Shown: piece after piece, positions 19,532 through 31,609 of the stretch
Layout of the letters: the number at the start of each line of letters is the position of its first letter
How positions within the stretch are numbered: position 1 is the stretch's first letter
NCBI GenBank assembly: GCA_017979445.1
Contig: CM030706.1
Coordinates: 18,400,967-18,464,966, forward strand
Direction: 5' to 3'
DNA length: 64,000 nucleotides
Origin: Akebia trifoliata
Taxonomy: Eukaryota > Streptophyta > Magnoliopsida > Ranunculales > Lardizabalaceae
Notes under the pieces: generated by a model
The model's input: only the letters and a program-made list of their open reading frames with translations
Told to the model about the DNA's origin: nothing
Database searches by the model: none
Program-made: the position numbers and the translations under genes

Positions 19532-22500
19532 TATGAGGTTAAAGTCGAGTTCAAGGTCAAAATCATACTCATCCCTTTCAAACTCTATTTTATATAAGTA
19601 CTCATTTGATCGGGACAAATCCCTTGAAAACACTTTTTTGATTTTTGAAAAATTCTATTTTTTGTAATTTTGAAAAGTTTTTTATTTTTTTTTATTTTTG
19701 AGATGTTTTTTATTTTTATTTTTTATTTTGATGAATATTTATTTTTTTATTGTTTTTCAGATATCTAAAATAAGAAGAACAATCATGAAAATTCATTAGT
19801 AAAGATAGGGAGCCCTCAAAACAGTTTTTCCCCATGGACAAGGGCTCGTTATGATCCTCGAGCAAATTAGATTTGTTTAATGACATTTTTTTGGAAGTCT
19901 CCGTAGCCTTAAGGGTTAAAGGGAATTCTTCCCAGTTGTTCAGGACTTCCCCTTCTTTGATGGGGCGGATGATGTGGGAAAGTGATTTGTTTGGGAGTTC
20001 GGAGATGACCATTATCTCTGGCTGGTTGTTGTTAGAGTTGGGTGTAGTCCTTCCCAAGCTTGGTGGGACAATGACTGATGCCCAATCAATGCTAATAGGG
20101 AAGGGTGATTCATTTTCATTGCTTGCAGTGATTTCCATTTTTGTAGGTTCTTTTGTTGCCTTGTATAGACTTTCATTGGAATCTCCATAGAATAGAATGT
20201 CAATGGCTTCCACGAGGAAGGGTCAGGACTCAACAATAAAGTCTTCTTGAACGTGCTGGGATTTGAAAGTGACTCTTCTCGGCTTTCTTACTGACTTTGT
20301 TGGCAGTCGTTCTGATAAGCTGTCGGCTTTGACTTGTGATCTCGAAAAGTTGACACTGATGTGAGGAACCTTGCCCAGATTCCAAATATTTGGTTCACGA
20401 TTTTACTTTCTTACTAGTCGAAAATCTTTCTTTTTGTTGTTCACATCTGATATATCATTTTTCGTAGGTTTGAACCCTAAACTGAAATAAGGAGTGTGCT
20501 TCTTTGCTTCGATTGGCGTGGCTTTCCCTTTTCCTCCCGGTCCCAATCTTTGTTTGGATCGGTAACCTATTTTCTTCAAGACTCGACCAATCATCAGATT
20601 TTCCCTTGAGTATCATTTTTATGTCTATGAAAGGAATGTCCGGAGCTCTACTAGTTGGGATCAAATTTTCTGCCAAGATAGATATTCTCTGCCCCATGAT
20701 AAACTTGACACTTTGGTGCAAAGAAGAGGGCATTACCCCAGTAATATGGATCTATGGCCTACCTAGCACAAGTTGAATGTCGTCAGTATTTCCATGACTT
20801 TGAACATTACTTCAAATATATAAGGGCCTATGGTGATTGGTAGGTCTATTTCTCCCAGCGAATCCCTTCTTGAGCTGTTGAAATCTCGAACAACCTTATT
20901 ATTGGGCTTGACATACGACCAGTCGGCGTTGAGTTTGGAAATGTTTCAAGAGGACAGACATTGAAAGCTGAGCTATTATCGATTAATACCCTAACAATCA
21001 CATGCCCTTGCACATGACCATGATATTTAAGGGTTCGACGTGCCCCGTCCCTCTAGCACGAATTCGCTCTCTGTGAAGATGATGGGATTGGGAGCCATGA
21101 TCTGACCAACCGTTTATTCTAGCTGTGCTGGTGAAGTAGTCATAGGTACATGTGATTTTCCCAAGATTCTTAACAGTACTTCTTGACGTTCTGATTTCTG
21201 TAGAAGACCCAAAATATTGATCTAAGCCAGCTGTTTGCTTAGTTGGTCCATTATATTATGCTCACTCATGAAGTCTGCTACCTCCTTATCCGATACTTTC
21301 ACCCTTTCCTCCTTCTTGTTATCTTTTTCGTCCACCTTGTCTTTTCCTTTTGCTTTCTTCTTTTCCTCGTCTATTGTTTCTTTTGTTATTTATTTTTCTT
21401 TTACGATGCTAACCCCTTTTACTGGCATTCTCTGACATCTCATTGCCTTCGTCATATGGCCAATGTCAGCTACCATTGCCTTCTTCATTGTCTCGACCCC
21501 TATTGATATGGTGATGGTGTCTTGTAGCTCCATAGGACTGGTCGGTTAGAGCTATACGGGAATGGTTTTGGTGAGCATATGGTTATCGGGGATGGGTCGG
21601 GTTTTATATTGAGCATAAGGTGTGGTGGTTGTAATTTGGATGTCGTGGTAGTGGGTGGAGTTACTTAAGGAGTTGATGGAGTATAAGGACTGACAAGTGG
21701 TGGTCGTGAGGATGGAATGTTGGGTATGTAAAGGGGGGTCGAGTCGTATTCTGAGGATTTGATGATATATAAGATATGACGAGAGGTGGTCGGGTGGTAG
21801 CATTACGAATTTGATGAGTGGGATAGATGCTAAGATCAGTTATTCTAAGCGGCAAACATGAATCTTGAGATGAGTTTGTCATATACTGGTTGACGGTGTT
21901 AACTGTCGATGTCTCTGGTTTTCTTGTTAAGTGGATCCTGATTTTCAACCCGATGGGAGCTATCAAAGTTGATGGATTAAAATCTAGTTCCTTGAGAATG
22001 ACATTTACTCTATGCCCACTTCCCCCTCCATTGTGAGTAGATAAGGGGTTTTGGTTGATGTTTTGTTATTGAGATGGGCTTGCGAGCCCATCCAGTATGA
22101 GAGCCTTCTTTTTCTATTAGGTTTTGTACCTGATGTTTGAGTTGTCAACATTGATCTGTAGATGGCCTTGGGAGCACCCATATGGAATTCACAAAACAAG
22201 TTAGGATTGTACCTTGGTCCTTTCCCAGCTTCTAAATTTTGTGGTCATTTGGTAAGATATTTTCCTCTGAACAAGATTGGGACTAACTCTGACAATGCCA
22301 TGGACAACCTGGTGAATACCCTGTTTACTCTGTTGGGATGTGCCTATTGGTTTTGCTCATATTGTGGTGCCTGTTGTGCAACTGGTGGAGGATTTGCTTA
22401 GAATGGGTTCTGAGGTATGGGGGTCCAGGTTGGTGGAGGCGTTGGAGCCCATGAAGTTAACGGAACTTGCGATTTTGGTGCTGGTGCGGGGATGAAGAGT

Positions 22501-22747
22501 GGTCGGTTCAGCTATACGTTGTTAACCTGTGTTTCTTTTCTCTTCTTTCCTATAGGCATTAGTTTTCTCTGTAGAGGTATCCATGCTACTGCCCCTAGGC
22601 TTGTGAAGTCAAATATCAAACCAATTCTGATCTCATCCTTGACCTGATTTACTACTTGTACTAGATTTGAGAAGGTGCCTTTACTGTGTCCCATCAGATG
22701 AGTGTAAAAGGCGTGCCCTAGTGTTGAGATAAACGTGGTGTTCATTT
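19532..22747 (-). pseudogene. gag, protease and G-patch remnant of Tat-type element C2
   Basis: Minus-strand pieces in order from 22745 are: capsid-end sequence MNTTFISTLGHAFYTHLMGH and FSNLVQVVNQV (22745-22512), zinc-knuckle-like CEFHMGAPKAIY (about 22196-22160), Pro-rich TTRPPLVISY repeats (21830-21660), a Lys/Glu-rich stretch (21400-21300), the protease active site VLIDNSSAF (about 21000-20970, DNSS where C1 has DNGS), and a G-patch-like GYRSKQRLGPGGKGKATPIE (about 20575-20510). Frameshifts and stops are frequent. The right edge is cut by the truncated 5' LTR of A2 at about 22748; the left edge meets the solo LTR. C1 provides a collinear, less decayed reference. Confidence 0.85.
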
Positions 22748-23033
22748 ATCTTTTTATTTTTTATTATTATTTGTTATTTTTTTTAGTCTACTGTGCAATG
22801 TAATCGTTTTTGGGAATTAATAGAGACCGGTGGCGTTTGCCGGGCGGGGTCGGTGCCTAACACCTTCCAACCCCGTAACGTGATCCCCGGGCCCGTATTT
22901 TCTTTCGTAGATTAGTGTTATTTACCTTTTAGAGTCAATGTTCGGTTCCTAAACCATAATAACTAGGTTGCGACTCCCAAACCTCAAAAATCAAATGCGG
23001 ATCCGCGCACCCCACAGATCGAGGGCGCTTTCA
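22748..23033 (+). repeat. Truncated 5' LTR of A2
   Basis: This matches the last 290 bases of the family A LTR, including TAGAGACCGG, CCGGGCGGGGTCGGTGCC and GATCGAGGGCGCTTTCA. The upstream part with TATA box is missing. Confidence 0.85.
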
Positions 23034-23034
23034 G

Positions 23035-23053
23035 TAGCAAATCTGCTGAGGAT
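23035..23053 (+). other. Degraded primer binding site of A2
   Basis: TAGCAAATCTGCTGAGGAT occupies the place of TGGCRRCTCCACTGGGGAT in other copies. Several mismatches suggest decay. Confidence 0.5.
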
Positions 23054-23407
23054 TATTGAGGATCAAACTTGAAAAGCCCCAAGTATGGGAACATTGCCAT
23101 TTAGACCTAGTTTTGTTTATGTTTATTTTACTTATTTTTAGTTTATTTGATTCGTTTATTTTTTGGATTGTATTATATTCTCTCGACATCATTTTTAACA
23201 TATTATTATGGAATATTATTTGCTATGATTCAATTTAGGGTCGTTTGGGATAACCCTAAATAATACAGGATATTGAGAGGATGATGATATGGAAAAACGG
23301 GTGTTTACCCATTTTTATTTGGATTATTTTTTGGGTTTGTATTATCCTTTATTGGTATCCTTTTGTTCGATTTTGGATACTTTGATTTGGCATATAATTT
23401 TTTATTT

Positions 23408-23487
23408 ATGGTTTAATCTAGGGTCATTTGGGATGACCCTAAACAATGAAATATTCAAATTGACATATGAATTGAGGATGGGATGAT
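23408..23487 (+). repeat. Left inverted arm in A2
   Basis: ATGGTTTAATCTAGGGTCAT through GAATTGAGGATGGGATGATG matches the A1 and A3 arms. A shorter partial copy lies at about 23225-23292 (GATTCAATTTAGGGTCGTTT...TTGAGAGGATGATGATATGG), so the left side is duplicated in A2. Confidence 0.7.
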
Positions 23488-23649
23488 GCTGAAATTAGCT
23501 ATAAAATTTTGAAAAGCATATTCTTGGATGCTTTTTGTGGTCCCAATTAAATGTTAACTTGGGAGACTCCCAAATAATCGAATGATTTAAAGGAAAATAA
23601 TGAGGTAAAATGGAATGGAGGTTCTTGGATCATAAAGATTTTCTTTTAA

Positions 23650-24165
23650 ATAAAAAAAAATTTTATTTGTTTATTTTTATTTTTATTTTTTAGTTTTTTT
23701 TATTGAATTTTTTTTTAGGATACATTCATTGATCTTTGATAGTAAATTTTTTTAAAAAAATTAAAAAAATATCGTTTAAAAAAAACATTTAAAAAATAAG
23801 TTAAAAAAACATTTAAAAAAAGAAAATAAAAACAAGACGTTAAAAAAAAACATTTTAAAAAAATTAAAAATTAAAAAAAAATTAAAAATTAAAATATTTT
23901 TTTTTAAATTAAAATTTTTTTTTAAACGTTTTAAAAAATAAAAAAAAATGTTTAAAAAAACATTTTTTAAAAAATAAAAAAAAGTGTTAAAAAAAGATTT
24001 TAAAAAAAATTAAAATAAAAAAACATTTTAAAAAAAAATTTCTTTGATTCAAAATTTTTTATTTTAAAAAATATTCGGTTATTCTCTTAAAAAAAGATAA
24101 CATTTTTTTTTAAAAACTAAATTCAGTTTTTCTTTATTTTTTTAAATTAAAAAAAAAAAGGAAAA
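23650..24165. repeat. AT-rich low-complexity loop of the A2 cassette
   Basis: Runs of A and T with repeated AAAAACATTTTTAAAA-type words in both orientations. No gene fragment is visible, in contrast with the same interval in A1 and A3. Confidence 0.85.
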
Positions 24166-24180
24166 ATCATCACCCCTTGT

Positions 24181-24269
24181 CTCAACGATTATCATCCTAT
24201 CCTCGATTCAATATTCATTAAAATCTCAAATTATTTTAAGTCACTTAAAGTGATCCCCAATTGGACCAT
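24181..24269 (-). repeat. Right inverted arm in A2
   Basis: The reverse complement begins ATGGTCCAATTGGGGATCAC and contains ATTGAATCGAGGATAGGATG, matching the left arm at 23408-23487. Confidence 0.75.
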
Positions 24270-24509
24270 AAGGAAAAATTTTGTGCCTATCTCAATGTTT
24301 GATCAATGATTGATATTATTTCCATGATATTCTAATTGATTGATCATCATTGCTCTTTGTTTCACTTCATAGATTAATTGCTATTAGATATGCCATGATC
24401 CTGATTGTCATACACTTTGATGTGCATGTCTAGATGTGGATCTCGATGCTATAGATTTTATGTGATGTCCATATTTTAATTGATTTGATCAGGCCCATGA
24501 GCCCAGTTA

Positions 24510-25300
24510 TTTGAAAAGGCCCCGGGCACACCCCACCCTATTTTGCATACACCACATACACGTTTACTGTTTTGCACACTTGCACGTCCCATATAGACAA
24601 CGTGGCACTAGTGCATGGCCCGGTCTCTTCGGAGATGCGGTGTTATTCATGAAAATCATAACTCCAGTCACGTACCTTAGGGTATATCAAACTGGGGCAT
24701 CAGTACCGTCCGATCAGGTGACTCTGAAAGGTATATCGATCCACCCAGGCTGGAGGGACCTCAGCCTTTGATCTATTGTAAGCCGCACAATCACATGTCC
24801 CATTGCCAACGTAGTACCAGTTGTGGTCGGTTCCCTCATGGGATGCCAAACTATTTATGAAAGTTACAACTCTTGACTCGTACCTATAGGTATATCAAAG
24901 ATAATATTAGTATATCAATTGCATTTCTTGGTCAAAATCAGTGCCTAAACGAGATCCTACTCCGATGTACTACTGTACTAGGAGGATAGACTACGTCTAT
25001 TCCAGAAAAGAGGTGATTTAAGAGTGTCTTTTCTCAAGCATCGCGCGATACCTATGATCTGGGGATTAAACTGGCTGTTTTTGGCTTCAGAGAAGTGACT
25101 TGAAGTTTTAAATTATCACCTATACGGTATATCATACCAAGTCACCACGTACCGTCTGATTGAGTACGTTCGAGAGGTATATAGGTATACTTGGGCAAGG
25201 GTGGCCAAATAAGATTGCATTGCACGTAGTAAGTTTAGAGTCTAGAAACCGCCCTTGTAGGTCACGAGTCGAACTTATCGTGAGTGTTCCCGAGTTGTTT
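24510..25300 (+). other. Conserved non-coding block of family A (A2 copy)
   Basis: This matches A1 6737-7540. It starts with the undisturbed target sequence of element N (CCCCGGGCACACCCC) and keeps CATCAGTACCGTCCGATCAG, CTCTGAAAGGTATATCGAT and the terminal GTGAGTGTTCCCGAGTTG. Confidence 0.75.
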
Positions 25301-25409
25301 ATTGAATGGGACCTTGTGAATGATGAATGTATGTGAATGATGATATCAGAATGTATGTGAATGATGAGATCTGAATGTATGGTTGTCCTCAAGGATTAAA
25401 GTTTTTTGT

Positions 25410-25845
25410 TTTACTTGATGAGCGATATCTGAATGCCAAAGCTAGTGACAGTTCATTTTACAGTTTGATTTAGTAATTCGTCGAGGCGTTCGAATCCTTG
25501 AGGGTAAAACTCTCCCCGAACTAAAAAAATTATTAGGTCCTCAAGCGTAAGCTCTTATTGACAATGTTAGATCGTTTAATTTTGAAAAATTCTCCTTGAC
25601 TAATGCAAAGGTGCACGTGTGTGCAATGGTGTGATGCTTACTGAGTATTCTATCGGATCATTGAGAATAAACACTCCTCAATTAAAAAAGAATGTCAGGT
25701 CCTAGGGATCTTCTCTTACTAACAATGATGATTCAAATTGAAATGCACATACGCAAAGAAGACAATCACACAATATTATGGTAAGTTTGAATAACGAGAG
25801 ATAAGTGATGTGGAAACTTCATTAAATCCTATCAAAATTCTTTTC
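25410..25845 (-). repeat. 3' internal segment of A2, inverted relative to A3 and A4
   Basis: GATATCTGAATGCCAAAGCT at 25424 through CCTATCAAAATTC at 25840 is collinear on the plus strand with A3 27545-27955. But A3 is a minus-strand element whereas A2 is a plus-strand element. In A4 the same sequence adjoins the purine tract in the A3 arrangement. So A2 carries this segment of about 435 bp flipped. Confidence 0.75.
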
Positions 25846-25898
25846 CAAAATAGATTTGCTATCTAGTTTGCTTCAACCCTCTATCAAAGAGAGGCATC

Positions 25899-27470
25899 TA
25901 TAGACACCTCATTTTTGCACTCACCTGATTAATTAACTCGTCAACCCGATCGCGACGATTCCCAATGATGGATGATTATTTCAATACTTTATTTGTTACT
26001 AGATATGTTTCAGAAATTCAGATAAGATATCTTAAACTAACAAAACTGTAGAAACCACACTACACTAGGAAAATATAACCCCAAAAATATAGAAATCATC
26101 ATTTTGCAGACAAAAAGAAGCTTTACAACGAAAATCACTAAAAAATAATCAAATTACTAAAATACCCCTAACATTAAAACATCCTTAGAGCCCCCCTTAT
26201 ACTTACGAAAACCCTTTAAAACATATAAAATAACAGAGTGAAACCAAATAAATCATCTCGCCAATTTTCATCAAATTTGGCAAAATTATGAAAATGCCCC
26301 TCATAAATGGCACAAACCCATAATCCCATTGAATTCCTTATGAAAAATCGATTACAAAACATCTCGAAACATCGAAAACAACTTGAAATGCAAATGTTCT
26401 CTTCAGGGGTAAAATGATAATTTTTCAATTTTAAAAAATTTTAAATTTTGAAATTAATAAATAAAACATTAATTAACGTAAAATGAAACCTTAATAAAAT
26501 TAATTTAAAAATCTGAACCAAGAAAATTAATTAATCAGGTCCTTAGGTAAAATTGTTGATGGTTACCCACTTATTTAAGTGGAACCCCCTTAATATTTAT
26601 TAAAAGACCATTCCATCTAGGGGTCTAAAAGAATTAAAATATAATTAAGGGTGGTTCTCCAAAAATAAAAAATATATTCTTTCATTGTACGTAAAAATTA
26701 AAATCCTAATCTAAAGAAACCTAGTCAATCAAATAAGACTTAGTCAAAACCCTAATTAAAATCCTAATGTAAAGAATCTAGTCAATCAAATAAGATTTAA
26801 GTCAAATAATTCACCTTATCTAAAAGGAGACATAGTCAAATCCTATTCTTCCAAAAAAAATCTATAAATATAGAGCCTTCACAACCTAATTTTGCAGGTC
26901 AAAATAAACCTTAGAAAATGTAGGTCAAAAAGTCTCCCTAACCTTCTCTAAACCCTAATTTTGAAGTCCTAACTCCCTAACTATCATCCAAACCCCAATT
27001 TTTACTCAAAAAACCTTAGAAACTCTTCAAAAACACCCATAAATCCCTTTAAAAGGTCAGATAATACTTAGATATAGAAGAAAGATACTTCAACTTAGAG
27101 ATCAGAAATAGATCCAGTGATGGAGGAATAGTAAGGAAACTCATACAAGAACACTCTCTGTCAGTACTGAGGGAACCGTCGTAATCCATTAGGTAATTCT
27201 TTTTATTTTATTTTTTTTATTATTTTTAGGTCTATTTTGCAATGTAGTATTATTTGGGAAAAGTAGAGACCAGCGTTTGCCGGGCGGGGTTGGTGCCTAA
27301 CATCTTTCAATCCCGTAATCCGATCCCTAGACCTATTCTCTGTATAGATTACTATCTTATCTATTGGTAGAGTCAATATTTGATTCCAAGACTGTAATAA
27401 CTACGTGTGACTCCCAAACTTCAAAAATCAAAAGAGAATCCGCGCACCCCACGGATCGAGGACGCTTTCA
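25899..27470 (+). repeat. 3' LTR of A2
   Basis: The 1572-bp LTR starts TATAGACACCTCATTTTTGC (second base changed from TG) and ends GGACGCTTTCA. It is preceded by the purine-rich CAAAGAGAGGCATC. TATA box at 26863-26870; U5 block near 27265-27330. Confidence 0.87.
26863..26870 (+). promoter_or_regulatory. TATA box of the A2 3' LTR
   Basis: TATAAATA, followed by TAGAGCCTTCACAACC, is equivalent to the A1 box at 13270. Confidence 0.7.
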
Positions 27471-27475
27471 GTACA

Positions 27476-27975
27476 GATGCCCCTTTTTGGCAGAGGATTG
27501 AAGCAAACTAGATAACAAATCTATTTTGGTAGATAATGCGATATCCGGATGCCAAAGCTAGTGACAGTTCATTTTGCAATTTGATTTAGCAATTCATTAG
27601 AACGTTCAAATCCTTGAGGGTAAAACTCTCCTCGAACTAAAGGTATGTCAGGTCCTCAAGCCTGAACTTTCACTGATAATGTCAGATCCTTGAATTTTGA
27701 AAAATTCTTCCTGACTAATCAAAAGTGCATGTGTGTGTAATGGTGTGATGCTCATTAAGTATTCTATCAGATCATTGAGAATATACTCTCATCGATAACC
27801 ACAAATGTCAGGTCCAAGAGATCTTCTCTCGTTGACGATGATAATTCAAATTGAAATGCACATGCATAATGAAGACAATCACACAATATTGAATTATGGT
27901 AAGTTTGAATTACCAGATAAGTGATGTAAAAACTTCATTAAATCCTATCAAAATTCTTTTTTAGAGTTTGAAAAA
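27476..27975 (-). other. 3' internal end of A3
   Basis: On the minus strand this ends CTCTGCCAAAAAGGGGCATC, the purine tract expected before a 3' LTR. The rest matches A4 14050-14335 and A2 25410-25845 and has no gene. Confidence 0.7.
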
Positions 27976-27977
27976 AT

Positions 27978-28865
27978 TTGAGTCTCATTTATCGGACTCG
28001 AGCTTATTAGAGCTATACTTCTCAAGTTAAGGTTTGTAGGAACTTAAAAAATCCTATTCAAGTTGGAGTCTCGTTTCTTGGACTTTGATTAAGGTTTACA
28101 GGAACTTAAACAATACCATTAATTTATTCTATGATTCAAATAAAGCTATAGTCTCATTTCTCGGACCCTGGCTAAGGTTTACACGAACTTAAACAATCCT
28201 GTTAATTCATTCTATGATTCAAAATAGTTGGAGTCTCGTTTCTTAGATTTTGGATAAGGTTTATAGGAACTTAAACAATCATGTTAATTCATTTTATGAT
28301 TCAAAAAAGTTGGAGTCTCATTTCTCGAACTCTGGCTAAGGTTTACAAAAACTTAAACAATCCTGTTAATTCATTCTATGATTCAAATAAAGCTGGAGTC
28401 TCGTTTCTCAGACTCTGACTAAGGTTTATATGAACTTAAACAATCCAGTTAATTCATTTTATGATTCAAACAAAGTTGGAGTCTCGTTTCTCAGACTCTA
28501 GCTAAGGTTTACAAGAACTTAAACAATCCTGTTAATTCATTCTATGATTCAAAGAAAGCTAGAGTCTCGTTTATCAGACTTTAGCTAAGGTTACAAGAAC
28601 TTAAACAATCCTGTTAATTTATTCTATAATTCAATCAAAACTGAAGTCTCGTTTCTCGGACTCTGGCTAAGGTTTACAGGAACTTAAACAATCATGTTAA
28701 TCCATTCTATGATTCAAACAAAGTTGGAGTCTCATTTCTCAGACTCTAGCTAAGGTTTATAGGAGCTTAAACAATCCTGTTAATTGATTCTATGATTCAA
28801 AAAAAGTCAGAATCTCGTTTCTCGGACTCAAACTTATCAGGGCCACACTTCTCAGGCTTAAATTC
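27978..28865 (-). repeat. Tandem array of about eleven 83-bp units in A3
   Basis: Units contain GGAGTCTCGTTTCTCGGACT, TCTGGCTAAGGTTTACAGGA and ACTTAAACAATCCTGTTAAT. Starts are at about 27981, 28064, 28149, 28223, 28311, 28395, 28478, 28562, 28649, 28727 and 28806. It takes the place of the unrelated 50-bp array of A1. Confidence 0.9.
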
Positions 28866-29505
28866 GTTAAAGACTTGGTATTATCGAGCTCAAAGTTTGA
28901 AATATTGGGCCTTTATTGACTTATCATGCATTTGAATTCATAATTATTATTGGACTTTGCTGGACTTTTAAGCTTTTGTAAGATTTTCCTTTTTATCATG
29001 TGATCAAGAACAAAAACTTAGAGTCACAATGACTTTCAAAAATACACTTAGTTTCAAACTTGGCTTTAACTAAAACTTGATTACTAAACTGATGGAATGG
29101 ATTGCACTTGAAAATATAAACGAGCAATTATAGACTCTGATATATGGTAGAAGAATCGACAAATCCTTTAAATTTTCAAGACTCTTAAGATAATCATATA
29201 TGCAATAAAGATTTTGATCATTTGAATTTCCTTTGAAAAATACTTGAGGTGGACTTAAAATCTTGATAATTATTGGAATAGAAGATTTTTCTCTTCAAAG
29301 TAGTCGATGGTTCTACACTTTTCTTTGGCGAACACTTGGACAAGTAAAGATACTCTTAAAAATCTTACAATGTTAAAGATGGCTTCTGAATTTCTTCGAC
29401 TTCAACATTATTTTCGTCAAATGTTGTGGTTTGAATGGTACTGCATTTCCTAATTTCTGCACAAGCTTCCTTATAAATTTTTCTTCTTGATGGGACCTTT
29501 CCCCC
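28866..29505. other. A3 internal region, nothing recognised
   Basis: AT-rich, many stops in all frames, no similarity to other stretches of the window that I could see. Confidence 0.5.
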
Positions 29506-29850
29506 TATTTGATGATGCCCTAATTTTTGCCTAGATCACCTCTTCAGGTTTTCAATCTAACGAGCTTTATTTTTCTTTTTATGATGATGCTTTGATTTTT
29601 GCCTAAGTCGCCTTTTTAGGTTTTCAACCTAGCATGCCTTCTTTTTTTATGGTTATGCCCTAACTTTTGCCTAAGTTGCCCTTTTGGATTTTAAATTTAA
29701 TAAGCTTATCTTTTTTCTTGATGATCTTGAATAACCAACTCGACAACTTCCTTTTGAATTTTTCTTCTTAATAGGATTTTTCTTTTTTTGTGTACCCTAA
29801 TTTTTTTCTAGGTTGCCTTTTTAGGTTTTCAACCTAGCAAAATTCTCTTT
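29506..29850 (-). repeat. 50-57 bp repeat units in A3 (reverse of the A1 array)
   Basis: TTTTTGCCTAAGTCGCC and GGTTTTCAACCTAGCATGCC-like words recur at about 29523, 29597, 29658 and 29805. These are the reverse complement of the GCTAGGTTGAAAAC...GACTTAGGCAAAAA units of A1. Confidence 0.8.
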
Positions 29851-31609
29851 TTTTTCTTGATGATCTTATATATTCAACTCAACAACTTCTTAGTTCCCTG
29901 CACCTTAATTAAGTTAATTAGCATTCAGGAGAACTTAATATGTGGGCTTAGGTTATGGTTTAGAAAGAAAATGTATAAAGCTCGACTTCCCCAAAATGCC
30001 CTTTGTCTAATATTCTCTTTTTCTTCTAATGCCCCTAGTTTGGCATTCTTTTCCTTTTTGTAAATTTTTTTTAATTCTTTTTTTTTTAATGCCCCTAGTT
30101 TGGCATTACTTCTTTTGAACTTTTCAATAGGGGTTTTTCCTTTTGGATGACACTTTTCTTAAGAGAATACATTTTTCTTGTGTGACCGGGCTTGAAGTAA
30201 CTTCTTAAGTTACCTACGTATCCCAAATATTTTTTTTCTCTTTTAGGATCAGGTTAAAACGTAGTTCATACTAAGATTTCCCTCCCAAGGTTGGTTGGTA
30301 TGGTTTAGAAAGAAGAGGCTATTGGTTTTTTAAAAAAAAGACCACGATGGGTTAAAGAAGATTATCTTTTTCTTGGTAAGACAGAAAAATGGTTGGACCA
30401 AAGAAGTCCTCCTTTGGTGAAATGCTACTTGATTTGGTCAAGGTTTTAGAAATGCGATGTCTCGATTCCTCTATCGAATAAGATCTTCTTTTGAAAAAAA
30501 ATAATCTTCAGTCTTCTTATATGAAATTAAGAGTGGTTGAGTTCTTTGTATTTAACATTGAGTCATTCAACATTTTCAGAACTTCAAAAAAATTTCTTAT
30601 TTTTTTATGAATGAAAACTTTTCTATCTTGAAAAACATGATGAATCCCTTCTTACAACTCTTGGCACCTTTGTCGATGGTTTCAACTACATCATTCCTGA
30701 TGATCTTTGACTTTGAAGTTCACCTTCGACTTTATGTCTTAATCTATTTTGGTGCAATCTATTTTAATGAAAGGTTATATGATGCCCATACTCAATATAT
30801 CCTCATGAGACCATGTGAGAATATTATTGAATTTCTCAAGTAAGATTATTATTCTCTTTGTTCCTCTTACGATAATGTAGTACCAATTTGCACTTTTTGA
30901 GTGTACTCTTTAATTCCAATATTTATCAAGCTTGATTAGTAAGCCTTGAGTAATTCCTCATGTTAGATATTATGTTCAAATCGTTATTACATACATGATA
31001 ATCAGAAGCTTCTTTATTTTATTGGAGTTAGAAGACATAGACTGACAAACTCGACTAAAACTCGTAATTGAAACAACTAACGGAATTTAAAGACTAATGA
31101 AAACTGAATTGAAACTAAAAGAAAACTCAGAGACATTTATCTACAAGGTGAGGAGGTCCTTTTGGGTGGATGGACATAATACCTGAGTGGAAGTACACCA
31201 AGATTAATCATTGATTCTGAAGGTTTCATTCTTAACCACATGATTAAATTTCGAAATTAGCCTAAGTCCGGTAAGAAACATTGAATCCAATTGCACTATA
31301 AGTCTATAGTGACTAAGAAGGTGAGAAAAGTTAATCATGGGTCTATCCCTAATTGGGATAGAATCTTTGATAAGACATTAATTTGACCCTAAGATCGAAT
31401 CTTTTTGGTATAAAATAATAGTTTAAATCTTTAAAAGTAAAACCAATTGGGCCAACAGGTTTGGTGTTGATCAATTTGATCCATTTGTCGATTGGAAAAA
31501 TTGATTTACATTTCACACATTGGGTCGGACCAATATTACGGGTTTAGTTTGAACGGTCTAGATCGGTCTACCCTCTTACCTGTTGATTGGATTGAATAGA
31601 GCAACCCGG
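29851..31609 (-). other. A3 internal region without recognisable gene
   Basis: Part (about 30190-30450) is the reverse of the A1 region downstream of integrase. A 78-codon plus-strand frame at 30607-30843 has no motif I recognise and lies antisense to the element. The integrase present in A1 is not found at the equivalent place. Confidence 0.5.

Larger units (their letters stand above)
22748..27470 (+). mobile_element. Tat/Ogre-like non-autonomous copy A2
   Basis: The element has a 5'-truncated 5' LTR (22748-23033), a degraded primer site (23035-23053), inverted arms with an AT-rich loop (23408-24269), the conserved block (24510-25300), an inverted 3' internal segment (25410-25845), a short purine tract and a full 3' LTR (25899-27470). 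It contains no gag or pol. The 5' LTR joins C2 gag sequence directly, so a deletion removed its start. Confidence 0.82.

Noticed and set aside
27978..28865. CRISPR or centromeric satellite
   Set aside because: The 83-bp units are head to tail with no spacers, and are only eleven copies inside the A3 element. An independent satellite array is not shown here.
30607..30843. 78-codon plus-strand ORF as a gene
   Set aside because: No motif, antisense to element A3, no homologous frame in A1 or A2.
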